Positions 14,363-23,656 are shown, counted from the stretch's first letter. The stretch is 58,747 nt of DNA from a virus (IMGVR_UViG_3300048839_000819:1-58747); one strand, 5' to 3'. Program-made: numbers and translations. Notes: generated by a model not told the origin, from the letters alone.

Positions 14363-14683
14363 ATGAAACCAAAAACCATCTATGATCCAACCTTTAAGGT
14401 GACTTTTAGGATTTGCTATGGCTGGTCAGAAAAGGACTTTAAAGCTGCTTTAAAGAAACATGGGTACAAGGATGAGGATGAGCTTTATGAGGGCAAAGCC
14501 ATTATTTTTGATAGAATGATTTGGATATGGACAAGAAGGCGTAGCCTTCCTGAGTACGTTCATGAGATAGTTCATGCAGTGATTTTCATACTGATAGACA
14601 GGGGGATAACTTTATCAGATGATTCAGATGAACTGTTTGCGTATCTCGTAGAGATGCTTTTTAGAGAAGGCAGGAAGAAATAA
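14363..14683 (+). CDS. HExxH metallopeptidase-like protein
   Basis: The 106-residue protein carries VHEIVHAVIF (H66-E67-x2-H70), a zinc metalloprotease motif, followed about 17 residues later by DSDELFAYLVE, whose glutamate may be the third ligand. Phages carry several such small HExxH proteins of unknown substrate. ATG 14363 is preferred over a TTG 39 bases upstream. The only ribosome-binding-like site lies 14 bases away, so translation may be coupled. Confidence 0.55.
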   Translation: MKPKTIYDPTFKVTFRICYGWSEKDFKAALKKHGYKDEDELYEGKAIIFDRMIWIWTRRRSLPEYVHEIVHAVIFILIDRGITLSDDSDELFAYLVEMLFREGRKK

Positions 14684-14702
14684 CAATAGAAGGTACAATA
14701 TT

Positions 14703-14900
14703 ATGCTTAGTTATGAACACGATATTAAAGATTCATTTTATGAACTTTCTGATGATGAAAAAGATATTGTAATGCAAGTAGCTGCAAATTTCCATTATCG
14801 GAACGGGGTCAAGCACCCCGATGGTAGTCTAGGAGAGATTAGAATCACTAATCGTCAGCTTACCGACTGTTTTGCATATATGTTTATTATGAAATCTTGA
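14703..14900 (+). CDS. small hypothetical protein
   Basis: The 65-residue acidic helical protein starts MLSYEHDIKDSFYEL. No family is known. It is the last gene of the rightward block, followed by a strong terminator 30 bases later. A hairpin CGGGG/CCCCG lies inside it (14805-14821). Confidence 0.5.
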   Translation: MLSYEHDIKDSFYELSDDEKDIVMQVAANFHYRNGVKHPDGSLGEIRITNRQLTDCFAYMFIMKS

Positions 14901-14927
14901 CAAAAATAAAACTAATCGTCATAGTTC

Positions 14928-14962
14928 AAGGGCACCACTCGTTGTGGTGCCCTACTTTTTTG
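14928..14962 (+). terminator. terminator at the end of the rightward block
   Basis: GGGCACCAC (14930-14938) pairs with GTGGTGCCC (14944-14952) with a five-base loop, then TACTTTTTTG. It stops plus-strand transcripts before the convergent sugar-gene operon. Confidence 0.85.
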
Positions 14963-14965
14963 ATT

Positions 14966-15547
14966 TTAAGTCTTAACTAGTCTTCTAAACTCTCTTGACG
15001 CCTGATGATGTGTAATGATAGGATTCTTTACACTTTTCATACTGTCAAAAATTTGACAATATTGCTCTGGTAGTCTGAAATACTTACCCTCTACAACTTT
15101 TTCAAGATGTTTTTGATCCCATATCTTGGGAAATTTTTGACATTCATCTTTCCATTTGTTTAGAATATCCAACACAAATTCATTGTTTTTGAAAAACAGT
15201 GTACCACTTAGCATTTCAAAGTTGTTTGTTTTTCCGTAATATTTCTTCCAGCTAAACTCAAAAGCCGCTATATCACAGTCTAGAATAGTAAACAAGCCTG
15301 GATAGGCATTTAAGGAAGCATCACAATCAACCCATACAATGTTGTAATCCGGAAACTTCTTACACATTTTTATGATAAATGATGGCTTGTAGCTGGTATT
15401 TAACTCCCAGCTACCTAAAGATTTTATTCCCTCAACATGAAAATTTACTTTGTGTTTTTTTAGTGACTTTATTAAGCCAGAGGCATACTTTTCATACAAA
15501 GAATCCTTTGTGTAGTAACTTACCAGTATCCAAGGTGTTAGGATCAT
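14966..15547 (-). CDS. GT-A type glycosyltransferase
   Basis: The 193-residue protein contains IVWVDCDASLN near 69-79, a D-x-D metal-binding motif of GT-A glycosyltransferases, after the pattern SFIIKMCKKFPD. Its size and the motif fit nucleotide-diphospho-sugar transferases found in phage sugar clusters. It is the last gene of the glycan block and overlaps the epimerase by four bases. Sugar and acceptor are unknown. Confidence 0.6.
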   Translation of the reverse strand: MILTPWILVSYYTKDSLYEKYASGLIKSLKKHKVNFHVEGIKSLGSWELNTSYKPSFIIKMCKKFPDYNIVWVDCDASLNAYPGLFTILDCDIAAFEFSWKKYYGKTNNFEMLSGTLFFKNNEFVLDILNKWKDECQKFPKIWDQKHLEKVVEGKYFRLPEQYCQIFDSMKSVKNPIITHHQASREFRRLVKT

Positions 15548-16518
15548 ATTTTGCGAAGCCAGTACTGAAGGAGATCTTTCAAAGTGTCTTCAATATCAAT
15601 TGATGCTTCCCATCCTGTATCTTTTTTCAATTTAGAAGAATCACCTATCTGAACAGCTATGTCTATGGGTCTATAAAATGGAGCATAGATTTGCTGAACT
15701 ACATCATCTAATCCGGAATGTTTTATGAGAATATCTGTGAAATGCTGCATTTTATGCACAGTATCACCACAGACATTGTAAACTCCGCTTGCTCTTTTAT
15801 ACATCAAAAGCCTATAAGCATTTACACAGTCCTTAACATCCATGACAACACGTTCTGTTTGAAGGTTTCCAATGTTAAGTATGTTATCTTTAGTCATGCC
15901 TTTCATCATTTTAGCTATTTGAAAAGCATCGGAAGATATAGAGAAGTTTTTACCTCTTCTTGGCCCTGTATGAGAAAACGCTCTTGTTATGAATCCATTC
16001 ATTTTATTATTTTGTATTCTTTCTTGAACATAAAGATCCATTGCAGCTTTGCTAGCACCATAAGGATTGCAGGGTTTTAGATTCAAAGTCTCTTCCAGCA
16101 CCCCTATGTCTTTGCCTTGATCCCCATAAACTTCGGATGTGGAGCAAAAGTGAAAAATACAATCAGATGATTGATGATTTCTCATGGACTCTATTAAGTT
16201 AATAGTTCCCATGACATTAGTTTCATAGGTAGCTTGTGGAAATTTAAAGGATGTTGGTGGGTGACTCTGTGCAGCTAAATGAAAAACACCATCAAAAGTA
16301 TTGTCTTTAAATATTTTGTCTATGCCTAGGGCATCCACAAGATCCGAATATACCCAATTAATTTTAGATAACTCATCCTCAGTCATAATATCTAAAAGGT
16401 CAGTTTCTCTACCATTACTGTGTCTGACTAATCCAAAAACTGTGTGTCCATCTTGCATTAATTGCTGTGCCAAATGTGGTCCAGCAAAACCTGTTATACC
16501 AGTTACTAAAAAATTCAT
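15544..16518 (-). CDS. NAD(P)-dependent SDR, GDP-mannose dehydratase/reductase-like
   Basis: The 324-residue extended SDR has G7-x2-G10-x2-G13 (VTGITGFAG) for NAD(P) and Y-x3-K in NPYGASKAAMD near 149-159. VFHLAAQSHPPTSF and FHFCSTSEVYG are typical of GDP-mannose 4,6-dehydratase and GDP-6-deoxy-mannose reductases. It probably makes or reduces a nucleotide deoxysugar for the neighbouring glycosyltransferases. The start is ATG near 16518. Confidence 0.75.
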   Translation of the reverse strand: MNFLVTGITGFAGPHLAQQLMQDGHTVFGLVRHSNGRETDLLDIMTEDELSKINWVYSDLVDALGIDKIFKDNTFDGVFHLAAQSHPPTSFKFPQATYETNVMGTINLIESMRNHQSSDCIFHFCSTSEVYGDQGKDIGVLEETLNLKPCNPYGASKAAMDLYVQERIQNNKMNGFITRAFSHTGPRRGKNFSISSDAFQIAKMMKGMTKDNILNIGNLQTERVVMDVKDCVNAYRLLMYKRASGVYNVCGDTVHKMQHFTDILIKHSGLDDVVQQIYAPFYRPIDIAVQIGDSSKLKKDTGWEASIDIEDTLKDLLQYWLRKI

Positions 16519-16528
16519 AATATTGTCT

Positions 16529-17128
16529 TTATACCTTTCTTGCAGTTACTCTAAAGTCTCGTTCTGGATGATTGTGTGTTATGCCATCACCAATACTTAT
16601 TATTTTGAAATTTGATTGCCTAAGTATCTCAGCGGTAGTATTGCCTGTGTATCCCCAGTGATGAGACCATTCAGGTCCAAAATTAAACTCATCACCGTAT
16701 ATCTCAGATATTGTTTGTTTTAGTATTTTGTTGAATTCGTCGTTAGAAGCATTTAAAAGAGATTTACTACTGTTCGTAATTATCTTGAATATGTCTGGTG
16801 CTTCAACTATCAAAGTTCCACCATCAACCATAAGATTGTGAATTATATTAAGTATTTTTTTGATGTTGCTGGGATATATATGCTCTATAACATGTGAAAA
16901 TAAGACTCCCTCAAAAGCATTTCTTAATCCTATATCATTCAACTGATCTATGTTACAAACTATATCTGCTCTTAATTTTTCATCAGAATTAGACATTATA
17001 TCAAAATTGATATGGTCTTTTAAAAACATGTGTCCACTTCCAAAATTAAGCTTTGGATTTTGTAAACACAGCATTTTTCTACTGGGATCTTCAAAAGATT
17101 CACATATTTTAAGTAGTTTTAAATTCAT
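16529..17128 (-). CDS. SAM-dependent methyltransferase-like protein
   Basis: The 199-residue protein has LNFGSGHMFLKDHINFDIM (residues 27-45), a nucleotide-sugar-cluster type methyltransferase motif I, and VLFSHVIEHI near 76-85 (motif II), then DGGTLIVEAPDI. It may methylate a sugar. Ten bases separate it from the SDR gene and four bases overlap the gene upstream. Confidence 0.6.
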   Translation of the reverse strand: MNLKLLKICESFEDPSRKMLCLQNPKLNFGSGHMFLKDHINFDIMSNSDEKLRADIVCNIDQLNDIGLRNAFEGVLFSHVIEHIYPSNIKKILNIIHNLMVDGGTLIVEAPDIFKIITNSSKSLLNASNDEFNKILKQTISEIYGDEFNFGPEWSHHWGYTGNTTAEILRQSNFKIISIGDGITHNHPERDFRVTARKV

Positions 17129-17865
17129 CTGATTAAACTCTCAGCTATAGTTTTTACTGTATCAAGTGACAACTCATTCCAGCATTTAAAATTATTTTTG
17201 CAAGGACTAAGATTGAAGCAGTGATGACAATCAGTTCTTGTTGTTACATTCATATGAAAACTATACCCGGTCCATATAGGGTCTGAAAAACCACCGAATA
17301 GTACTAGAGCTTTTTTATTTAGTCCAGCGCATAAATGAGATATGCCCCCTTCTCCACACACAACTAAATCACATCCTGATAGATAGTCCATAAGGTCATA
17401 TAGATATGTCTTATTATCAAAATGTGGAATCCTCTCAAAGCCTTCCATATCTGCAAGCGTATCAAAATGCGGCCACACTCTTTTAGAGTGGTAATTCCTT
17501 TTATGTTCACACTGAACAGCTATCCTGGTTTTTTTTACTGTCTTAGGCTTATAGTAAATTTCAGGCTTAACTTGCGGTAGATTTGTCTTTAGATTATATG
17601 CTTTACAAATAATTTCCCAGTCTGTTAAGATATGATGTTTAACGGGGTGAACGCCCCCATCTGGGGCGGGATACCCAAGAAACACACCTTCATTATTACC
17701 CCCAACCTTATCAACATAAGGATTATCTCTAACTACTTCCGCACGATTTGTATTAACAGTTATAAAACAATCAGGATAAGACTCTTTGATAACTTTAAAG
17801 GATGGAGTAGCAAATAGCATGTCCCCTATACCATTAAACGACTTAACTATTATTTCTTGCCCCAT
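17125..17865 (-). CDS. glycosyltransferase family 9-like (heptosyltransferase fold)
   Basis: The 246-residue protein begins MGQEIIVKSFNGIGDMLFAT, with the G-x-GD motif of GT9/heptosyltransferases. Near its C-terminus are CDLVVCGEGGISHLCAGLN and VLFGG, typical of GT-B donor sites. It would transfer a heptose-like or other sugar from a nucleotide donor. A cysteine cluster follows (C-x2-CF, C-x4-C). Confidence 0.65.
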   Translation of the reverse strand: MGQEIIVKSFNGIGDMLFATPSFKVIKESYPDCFITVNTNRAEVVRDNPYVDKVGGNNEGVFLGYPAPDGGVHPVKHHILTDWEIICKAYNLKTNLPQVKPEIYYKPKTVKKTRIAVQCEHKRNYHSKRVWPHFDTLADMEGFERIPHFDNKTYLYDLMDYLSGCDLVVCGEGGISHLCAGLNKKALVLFGGFSDPIWTGYSFHMNVTTRTDCHHCFNLSPCKNNFKCWNELSLDTVKTIAESLIR

Positions 17866-18575
17866 TCTACCTCCCTATTGCCTCCTTCACAAAGAAAGCT
17901 CAAGCTCTCTTTATTTTTGTACTCATCTTCATAATTTTTATATTGAGAATAATAAGCAAACAAAGAATTATTTGGTTGTATTGCTATGCCCAACTCATGT
18001 GCAAGTACTGATCCAACAACCATATCATGTCTATGTCCACAGACTCTTGAGTCTTTAGACACTACATTATTTTTGTTATCCCAACTGCCTTTAAAGGCTG
18101 TTCCTTTTTCTGCTTCCCTCAAAAAAGAGTTAAAGAATATATTTGTTCTCTCTTCTCTAAAGTCGTACCCTTGAAAGCCTCCTGAGAACATACACACGTC
18201 CCACATGTCTTCTCTCTCAACGCCTAGGTGCTTCAAGGAGGCGTCTGAGCTCCATTGGGCCACTGGATACCCAGAGTTCTGAAGTAACACGCTGTGGGCC
18301 TCCACAAGATCAAAAATGGTACTTGTAGATTTGATCAGCCAAAAAGATGAATCCACCCATATAACTTTTTCATACCCTATAGATCTAGCCTCCTCAATAG
18401 CATACAGTTTGAAGGCATAGGGTACTTTTGAATGTTCTGGGCTCTTCAATGTTATTTCATTAAAAAGTAAAACATCAATTTCTGGGCTGTAAAATTTAAT
18501 AGTTTTATGCAGCCTCTTTTGTGCGTCAGGATACCAAGCGTTTGAGGTGGCATAGTTGACAATGCAATTTTTCAT
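17850..18575 (-). CDS. glycosyltransferase-like protein
   Basis: The start is taken as the ATG at 18575, which overlaps the upstream stop as ATGA and has GGAG at the right distance. The 241-residue product reads MKNCIVNYATSNAWYPDAQ and has IWVDSSFWL near 75-83, in the position of a D-x-D-like metal site, and YAFKLYAIEEARS. It is probably a GT-A sugar transferase of the same class as its neighbours. Confidence 0.55.
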   Translation of the reverse strand: MKNCIVNYATSNAWYPDAQKRLHKTIKFYSPEIDVLLFNEITLKSPEHSKVPYAFKLYAIEEARSIGYEKVIWVDSSFWLIKSTSTIFDLVEAHSVLLQNSGYPVAQWSSDASLKHLGVEREDMWDVCMFSGGFQGYDFREERTNIFFNSFLREAEKGTAFKGSWDNKNNVVSKDSRVCGHRHDMVVGSVLAHELGIAIQPNNSLFAYYSQYKNYEDEYKNKESLSFLCEGGNREVEWGKK

Positions 18576-19342
18576 ATCATCTCCACAAATGTCCAATCGT
18601 CTTTACAAGAGTCAAACGGTTTAAACTCTGTATGTTTTGGCAGACAAAATTCTTCAAACCAATTTATTTTGGAACATCTGTCATAATTATAATTGTGTTG
18701 TACTACACAGGTATCACATTTAACATCAGGCGAAAAAAATGATTTAGGAAATGTGCTTAAAGATAGATCGTAATAATTACTTGCTATTTTTAAAGCACAA
18801 TTTAGGGCGGGCATTTCTCTGCCAGATCCTAGGGCTTTCCACAGGTCAAACCATTTTTTAAACATTTTAATAACAGCATCATTTTTCTTAAAAAGTAAGA
18901 TACCACCATTATATATTTTTACAGGTAATTTAACACCAGCTTCAACAAAAGCTTTTTTGTAAATGTTGGGTATTTTCTCGTTCTTCTTCCAAGCACAGAA
19001 AAAATTTACCATGATATCAGAAGTTTTAAGCATATTAAATATTTCATCAACTCCATTATTTTTTATTACACTATCACAGTCTATGTACAGTGTTTCATCG
19101 TATGGAGTATATTCATAAAGATGAAGTTTTACAAAACGATTTTGATCTTGTGAAAGATATTCTCTAATGATATTGACATTGCTATTTTTTAACCAAAGAG
19201 GGTCTTGTTTTTCCTCAGAAATATTAGTTATTACAGTTATGGGTAAATTCGTATATTTTCTGGAAAATAGCATTGTGTGTGCTGCTAATCTCTCGTACTC
19301 TTCTCCAAAAGCTACAGTTATTATACCCTTTGTCACACTCAT
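18572..19342 (-). CDS. GT8/glycogenin-like glycosyltransferase
   Basis: The 256-residue protein has ETLYIDCDSVI near 84-94 (D-x-D), with GIITVAFGEEYERLAAHT at the N-terminus and NGGILLFKK near 145-153, as in family 8 and glycogenin-like transferases. The C-terminal half contains four cysteines. The start ATG has no strong site; it follows the FkbM gene by two bases. Confidence 0.6.
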   Translation of the reverse strand: MSVTKGIITVAFGEEYERLAAHTMLFSRKYTNLPITVITNISEEKQDPLWLKNSNVNIIREYLSQDQNRFVKLHLYEYTPYDETLYIDCDSVIKNNGVDEIFNMLKTSDIMVNFFCAWKKNEKIPNIYKKAFVEAGVKLPVKIYNGGILLFKKNDAVIKMFKKWFDLWKALGSGREMPALNCALKIASNYYDLSLSTFPKSFFSPDVKCDTCVVQHNYNYDRCSKINWFEEFCLPKHTEFKPFDSCKDDWTFVEMI

Positions 19343-19344
19343 TT

Positions 19345-19944
19345 TTAACGCTCCAAAAACATATTTTCACCATTATGTTTGTTGCAAGAAAAGCCTAAAT
19401 TTTTTGCTATTTCAAGTATTGGTCCATAGTTATTTTGTTTATCGTGATATTCAATACATATGGCTGTGCAGGTGCTTAAATCATCTGGTTTGAACTGTTT
19501 AAATACTTCTAGATTTACACCCTCAACGTCAATATTGATGAAGTCAAAATTAGTACCAACTGTGGAAAGAAGCTCTTCAACCGTAATAGTTTTCATCAAA
19601 AGTTTTTGATATGGTATCTGATTGTTAGTTACCCACAGATTTTTGTGATCAATGTCATAAGTTGAAATTGCATCTCCATTTGAATCCCAGAATTCTATGA
19701 TTCTAGACTGAGTATCAATTGCAGCATTTACAATAAGCGCATTGTCTCGATCTTTGTAGTGGTTCATCAAACCCTTTATTACAGATGGTGACGGTTCAAC
19801 AAGAACGCCTCCCCATCCTAACAATGACAAAGCCCAAGTGTTACTCATGCTTTTTCCGTCGTATGCACCAATATCTAGAAAATTACCTATCTTTCCTTTG
19901 AAGTGTTCTAAAATCCACTGTTCTTCTTTGTTTTGTGAGTACAT
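19345..19944 (-). CDS. FkbM-family methyltransferase
   Basis: The frame is open further, but the ATG at 19944 (AAAG site nearby) avoids a long overlap with the gene upstream; the product is 199 residues. IGNFLDIGAYDGKSMSNT is the SAM-binding motif I, and FINIDVEGVNLEVF with a following WxxxD/IEYH is typical of FkbM O-methyltransferases. It may methylate a sugar hydroxyl. Confidence 0.75.
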   Translation of the reverse strand: MYSQNKEEQWILEHFKGKIGNFLDIGAYDGKSMSNTWALSLLGWGGVLVEPSPSVIKGLMNHYKDRDNALIVNAAIDTQSRIIEFWDSNGDAISTYDIDHKNLWVTNNQIPYQKLLMKTITVEELLSTVGTNFDFINIDVEGVNLEVFKQFKPDDLSTCTAICIEYHDKQNNYGPILEIAKNLGFSCNKHNGENMFLER

Positions 19945-19957
19945 AATTTTAATCTTT

Positions 19958-20623
19958 CTATTTAGGGAATCCCAAGGCTTTTCGGTTGTTATATGTTTTA
20001 CAATCAGCATCATTGTCTCTAGAGTTTTTCTTGTACAGGTCATCCTCAGACCCAGGACCACCATGCCATTTATGCTGAATTATAACTTTAGGGTTGTAGT
20101 AATGCTTTTTCAAAGCTCTTACAACCTCTGTGAATTCATTGTCACAGTAAAAACTTTTGTAGTCTGGGTGATACATATACCCAAAATATTCGTACAGTTT
20201 TCTACCCATTATTGACAAGGTGATAGTGTTGTCTTTTCCAAACAGCCCATCGTTGTAGTGGAGAGCTCCGTCTGTATCAGGGAAATTAGCTTTCATATCA
20301 CTTACAATTACTTTGTCAAACTCTGGAACAATAGGTATCATATCGTCTGAAACCAGAACAATGATATCCCATTTAGTGTCTAGGCTTATATCTGCGTTAC
20401 ACGCAGCTATTTTACTAGGTGAGTTTCCAAAGAAGTAGGAAAGCTTAGGGAAAGTTTTTAGCTGGGCAATCATATCTCTATTGTTCATCGTTTTGTCATC
20501 GTGATCTAGTGTTATGACAAACTCAAAATCACAAGTGGGACTCAACATTTTATAGTAGGTTTTAAGGGTTTGAAGAAACCACTCTGGACGACTTCTGGTT
20601 GGGTACTTAAAAAGAATTTTCAC
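19958..20623 (-). CDS. glycosyltransferase family 2-like protein
   Basis: The 221-residue protein begins MKILFKYPTRSRPEWFLQTL, with DHDDKTM near 40-46 and VLVSDDMIP near 89-97 where D-D may be the metal motif, and later HGGPGSEDDLY. The layout fits GT-A fold family 2. It follows the next upstream gene (20627) by three bases. Confidence 0.65.
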   Translation of the reverse strand: MKILFKYPTRSRPEWFLQTLKTYYKMLSPTCDFEFVITLDHDDKTMNNRDMIAQLKTFPKLSYFFGNSPSKIAACNADISLDTKWDIIVLVSDDMIPIVPEFDKVIVSDMKANFPDTDGALHYNDGLFGKDNTITLSIMGRKLYEYFGYMYHPDYKSFYCDNEFTEVVRALKKHYYNPKVIIQHKWHGGPGSEDDLYKKNSRDNDADCKTYNNRKALGFPK

Positions 20624-20626
20624 AGG

Positions 20627-21178
20627 TTAGCTCGCATAATAATAGTATAGAACATTTTTTATTTTAACTTCGGTTTTAAGTAAAGGAAGTAGGGCTTCTG
20701 AATAAACACGGTCTTCACCAATTGTTATGTTTGGAAACCCTACAGAACAAGCAATATCTTTTTTTATAGCATTTAGATGGTTTGGAGATCTGTAATAAAC
20801 ATTGTTTTCAAGATACCAACTTTTGTAATCTATAGAATGTTTAAACAGCCTTTTTATTCTCCTGTACCCATTGCTGTGCTTCTCAGATAACTCTATCTCA
20901 CCAACTAAACTGCAACAGTCAGGTGAGTACTTTATAGCCTCTAAAACGTCTTTTACATAAGTAGGGCTAACAAGATCATCGTCATCTATGAAAGCTATGT
21001 AGTCCCCCTTAGCTCTTTCCAGAAGTATATTTCTTTTCTTACCAGTCGGTATTGTTTTGTTGTCGCAACAATACAAAACTTCAACCTCTGAGGTTAGTTG
21101 CGGGAGAAGAACTTTCTTGAGCCTATCCAGTGAGAGAGCTCTCTCTTGCAGTGTACACACAAGTAGAGATAATTTCAT
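20627..21178 (-). CDS. glycosyltransferase family 2
   Basis: The 183-residue protein has the GT2 start LSLLVCTLQERA, then RNILLERAKGDYIAFIDDDD at residues 49-68, where the DDD binds the nucleotide-sugar metal, and EDRVYSEALLP near the end (catalytic Asp/Glu-Asp region). It is shorter than typical GT2 enzymes, with a minimal catalytic domain. Confidence 0.8.
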   Translation of the reverse strand: MKLSLLVCTLQERALSLDRLKKVLLPQLTSEVEVLYCCDNKTIPTGKKRNILLERAKGDYIAFIDDDDLVSPTYVKDVLEAIKYSPDCCSLVGEIELSEKHSNGYRRIKRLFKHSIDYKSWYLENNVYYRSPNHLNAIKKDIACSVGFPNITIGEDRVYSEALLPLLKTEVKIKNVLYYYYAS

Positions 21179-21199
21179 GAGATATGATTCCTCACATCT

Positions 21200-22000
21200 T
21201 TAGGCTTCCTGAAGCTCTAAAGAATGGCTTCCCATAGCATTTTCTGTGTTTCTGACTAGTTTCATAAGCTCGCCCACTTGTGTTGCTTCAACACTAAATT
21301 TTTGTGTGTCGCCATAATCGTCACAATCATGTGTAACGGGGAATTCCAACATGCCTATGTTTTGAGACACAATTGCAGGAATGTATTTAATAGGCTTTGC
21401 TCCAAGGGAATACCCAATGAAAGCACCAGCGGATGAATATTTATATTTCAAGGTTTGAATTCTTCTGATGTTGATATTATTAGATGAGCAGGTGTTGCTT
21501 CCAGGAGAAGCCAAAATACCAGCAATGGTATCTGTAAAATAATAAACTACATTGTCAAGATCGTTTTCTGGTGTGGAGCCAGTATTAAGAACTACAGGGG
21601 TTCCTAAGTTTGCACAAGCCTTAATGTAGTCTAAATCACAAAAAAGATCTGATGGTATTCTTAGGTAAGGAACATGGTACTTTTCAACTAACATCTTTGC
21701 TGATTGAATATCCCACGGTGTGGATGTCCATTCAATGTTATAGTTTTGACAGGCTTCATTTATCTCGTCGTAGTCACACTCTTCCAGCTCAAGTGCTTCT
21801 ACTTCATCCCTGAGTGTTTCACCCCACATGCTTTTTTTAGATGAATCTAGGGCAGTTTTACTATAGAATGTATCTACGTTCTTTGTGTGAAACTTGATAA
21901 TATCAACTTTGTGCTTTGCCAAAATCTCGATCATGGCTAACACATTATCAATCTCCCCATTGTGATTGACTCCATAATCAGCTACTACTTTACAGTTCAT
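21200..22000 (-). CDS. NeuB-like N-acylneuraminate synthase
   Basis: The 266-residue protein starts MNCKVVADYGVNHNGEIDNV, with the N-H-N-G motif of NeuB/SpsE synthases, followed by DIIKFHTKN, where NeuB has the KFQ segment. Further on it has TPWDIQSAKML and LGTPVVLNTG. These enzymes join phosphoenolpyruvate to a sugar to form a nine-carbon nonulosonic acid. It is shorter than NeuB (about 350) and seems to lack the C-terminal SAF antifreeze domain. No other nonulosonic acid gene is seen, so its product is uncertain. Confidence 0.65.
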   Translation of the reverse strand: MNCKVVADYGVNHNGEIDNVLAMIEILAKHKVDIIKFHTKNVDTFYSKTALDSSKKSMWGETLRDEVEALELEECDYDEINEACQNYNIEWTSTPWDIQSAKMLVEKYHVPYLRIPSDLFCDLDYIKACANLGTPVVLNTGSTPENDLDNVVYYFTDTIAGILASPGSNTCSSNNINIRRIQTLKYKYSSAGAFIGYSLGAKPIKYIPAIVSQNIGMLEFPVTHDCDDYGDTQKFSVEATQVGELMKLVRNTENAMGSHSLELQEA

Positions 22001-22052
22001 GTTTTACTCCTTGTAAATATTTAATTAAAAACACTGAAACTTTAAAGTGAAT

Positions 22053-22080
22053 ATTCTAGACATTTTTTTATTAAAGTCAA
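22053..22080 (-). promoter_or_regulatory. internal promoter before the NeuB-like gene
   Basis: TTGACT (22080-22075), 16 bases, TAGAAT (22058-22053) on the minus strand, in the 102-base gap between the genes at 22103 and 22000. It would let the distal glycan genes be expressed apart from the tail genes. Confidence 0.5.
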
Positions 22081-22102
22081 GTATTTTTAATGATTTTTAA
22101 TC

Positions 22103-22882
22103 TCACCGATAGTTTGAAACCCTCAAAATATTGAATTTGTCCTTCTCCAGGTAATCTCTAGTAGCTAATGCCAAATCTATATCAGTTTTACCTATGGTAT
22201 TCATTGCCAGTAAGGTAGCTTTTGTGATATCCTCTTTGGTGTTCCAAGCCACTGTACAGGGCAAGTCAGGGTTATTGTGTACAGAATAAATACCTAATTG
22301 CCCTAACTCAAGTACAGTATTAGATAGACCATCATGCTTAGTTAGGCGATAGCCTAGGAAGCATCGTTTATAGACATCAAACATTTCCTGATGTTGTACA
22401 TCTTGTGAATTTGCAGTAATGAATTCTATATCTGGGAAATCCGATGATATTTCCTTTACCATCTTTTTATTATAGATTTCAGGACGCTGCATTATGCCAT
22501 AAGAATATACACATTTACCCTTGTTAATGACTGGGTAAATTATGCTGGTTGGGGTGAATTTCTGTCTAACATATTTAAGTTTTAGAATGTCTAGATCTTC
22601 AGCTATCCAATGTGATACAGCTACACTAATTATATTCTTCTTCCTAAGTCTTGGGACCATATAGGAATTAATTGTGTGCAGTAATGCAGCATCCATACCT
22701 CCCCAAATAACAACAGCAAGACCCTTATGAGACTCTATCATTCTCAAAGAGGTTTCAGAGTAACAACCAAAAAATATAGACGGTTTTGTTGTATTTTTAT
22801 AGTTGTTTAGTTGATATTTTTTTAGGACTCTGTCCTTAAAGTGTGTAAGGCATGGAGACACAAATATCTGATCAATTATCAT
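22103..22882 (-). CDS. GT-B (family 4-like) glycosyltransferase
   Basis: The 259-residue protein has a GT-B layout. Its C-terminal part has FLGYRLTKHDGLSNTVLELG, where K-x2-G-x-N-x3-E is the donor-site motif of family 4, then YSVHNN. The N-terminal part has PSIFFGCYSETSLRM. It is shorter than most GT4 enzymes (about 350) and probably adds one sugar of the phage glycan. Confidence 0.65.
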   Translation of the reverse strand: MIIDQIFVSPCLTHFKDRVLKKYQLNNYKNTTKPSIFFGCYSETSLRMIESHKGLAVVIWGGMDAALLHTINSYMVPRLRKKNIISVAVSHWIAEDLDILKLKYVRQKFTPTSIIYPVINKGKCVYSYGIMQRPEIYNKKMVKEISSDFPDIEFITANSQDVQHQEMFDVYKRCFLGYRLTKHDGLSNTVLELGQLGIYSVHNNPDLPCTVAWNTKEDITKATLLAMNTIGKTDIDLALATRDYLEKDKFNILRVSNYR

Positions 22883-22933
22883 TGAAACTCATTTTAAAAT
22901 AAAAAGTAATTTTGGACAAAGTATATATTTTAA

Positions 22934-23656
22934 TTACAAAATGTCAATACTAATTTTTGGAAAAACTTCAAGAGCGGAATTTTTATTTAGATTATATATT
23001 TCTATGTCTGTTGATTTAATTAAATCAGAGACAGTTTCAAAACACTTGATAAATTCGTTCAATTTTCTCTTTGTTTGGCTTGGTTCTTGTCTAAAGTATC
23101 CACTGTGCCAGTGGGTTTTTTCGTTTTTGTCGTCAATGGACAAATCAAACCCCAAAAGGTGTATAATGTTAAAACCAAGGGCGATAGCGAGCATAATTGC
23201 GCCAGAACCAGAGTTGCTTGTGCTGTATATTCCATTTTTTATATCTCTTGATAAAGTAGGTTTTATTATAGATTTTAGGGCTATTACTTCTTTGCTAAAC
23301 ACAAGGTCTCTATGAGACCGTATTGTGTATTTAGTTCCTGAAAAATTTCTCCAGGCTTGTCTCATTGCTTTAATGTCTTTTTCATCCGATGGAGTGTCTG
23401 ATGTGCAGTTGGTGTAAATACCTATATCCATGAAATACATGGTATCCACATAAGGTAATAGAATAGACTTATTCACACCAATGGTGTGATAGTCTTTCCA
23501 GAGTTCAGGGGAAACATATTGTAAAGACGGGCCTCCCCCCAAGATGACGCACGGTCTATTTCTATGGGAACTAGAGAGGCCCTGATTTGAAACAACGCTT
23601 ATTTTATTAGGCAGATTCCTGGTTATTTTAACTATTTTTCTATCTGGATATCCCAT
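22934..23656 (-). CDS. DUF115/MptE-like glycan protein
   Basis: The 240-residue protein has CVILGGGPSLQY near 36-47, YFMDIG near 75-80 and STSNSGSGAIMLAIALG then IHLLGFDL near 150-175, the pattern of the DUF115/MAF-type and related sialyltransferase-like proteins that bind nucleotide-linked sugars. It probably transfers or activates a nonulosonic acid-like sugar, matching the NeuB-like gene nearby. It overlaps the last tail gene by one base (TAATG), tying the glycan genes to the tail operon. Confidence 0.6.
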   Translation of the reverse strand: MGYPDRKIVKITRNLPNKISVVSNQGLSSSHRNRPCVILGGGPSLQYVSPELWKDYHTIGVNKSILLPYVDTMYFMDIGIYTNCTSDTPSDEKDIKAMRQAWRNFSGTKYTIRSHRDLVFSKEVIALKSIIKPTLSRDIKNGIYSTSNSGSGAIMLAIALGFNIIHLLGFDLSIDDKNEKTHWHSGYFRQEPSQTKRKLNEFIKCFETVSDLIKSTDIEIYNLNKNSALEVFPKISIDIL

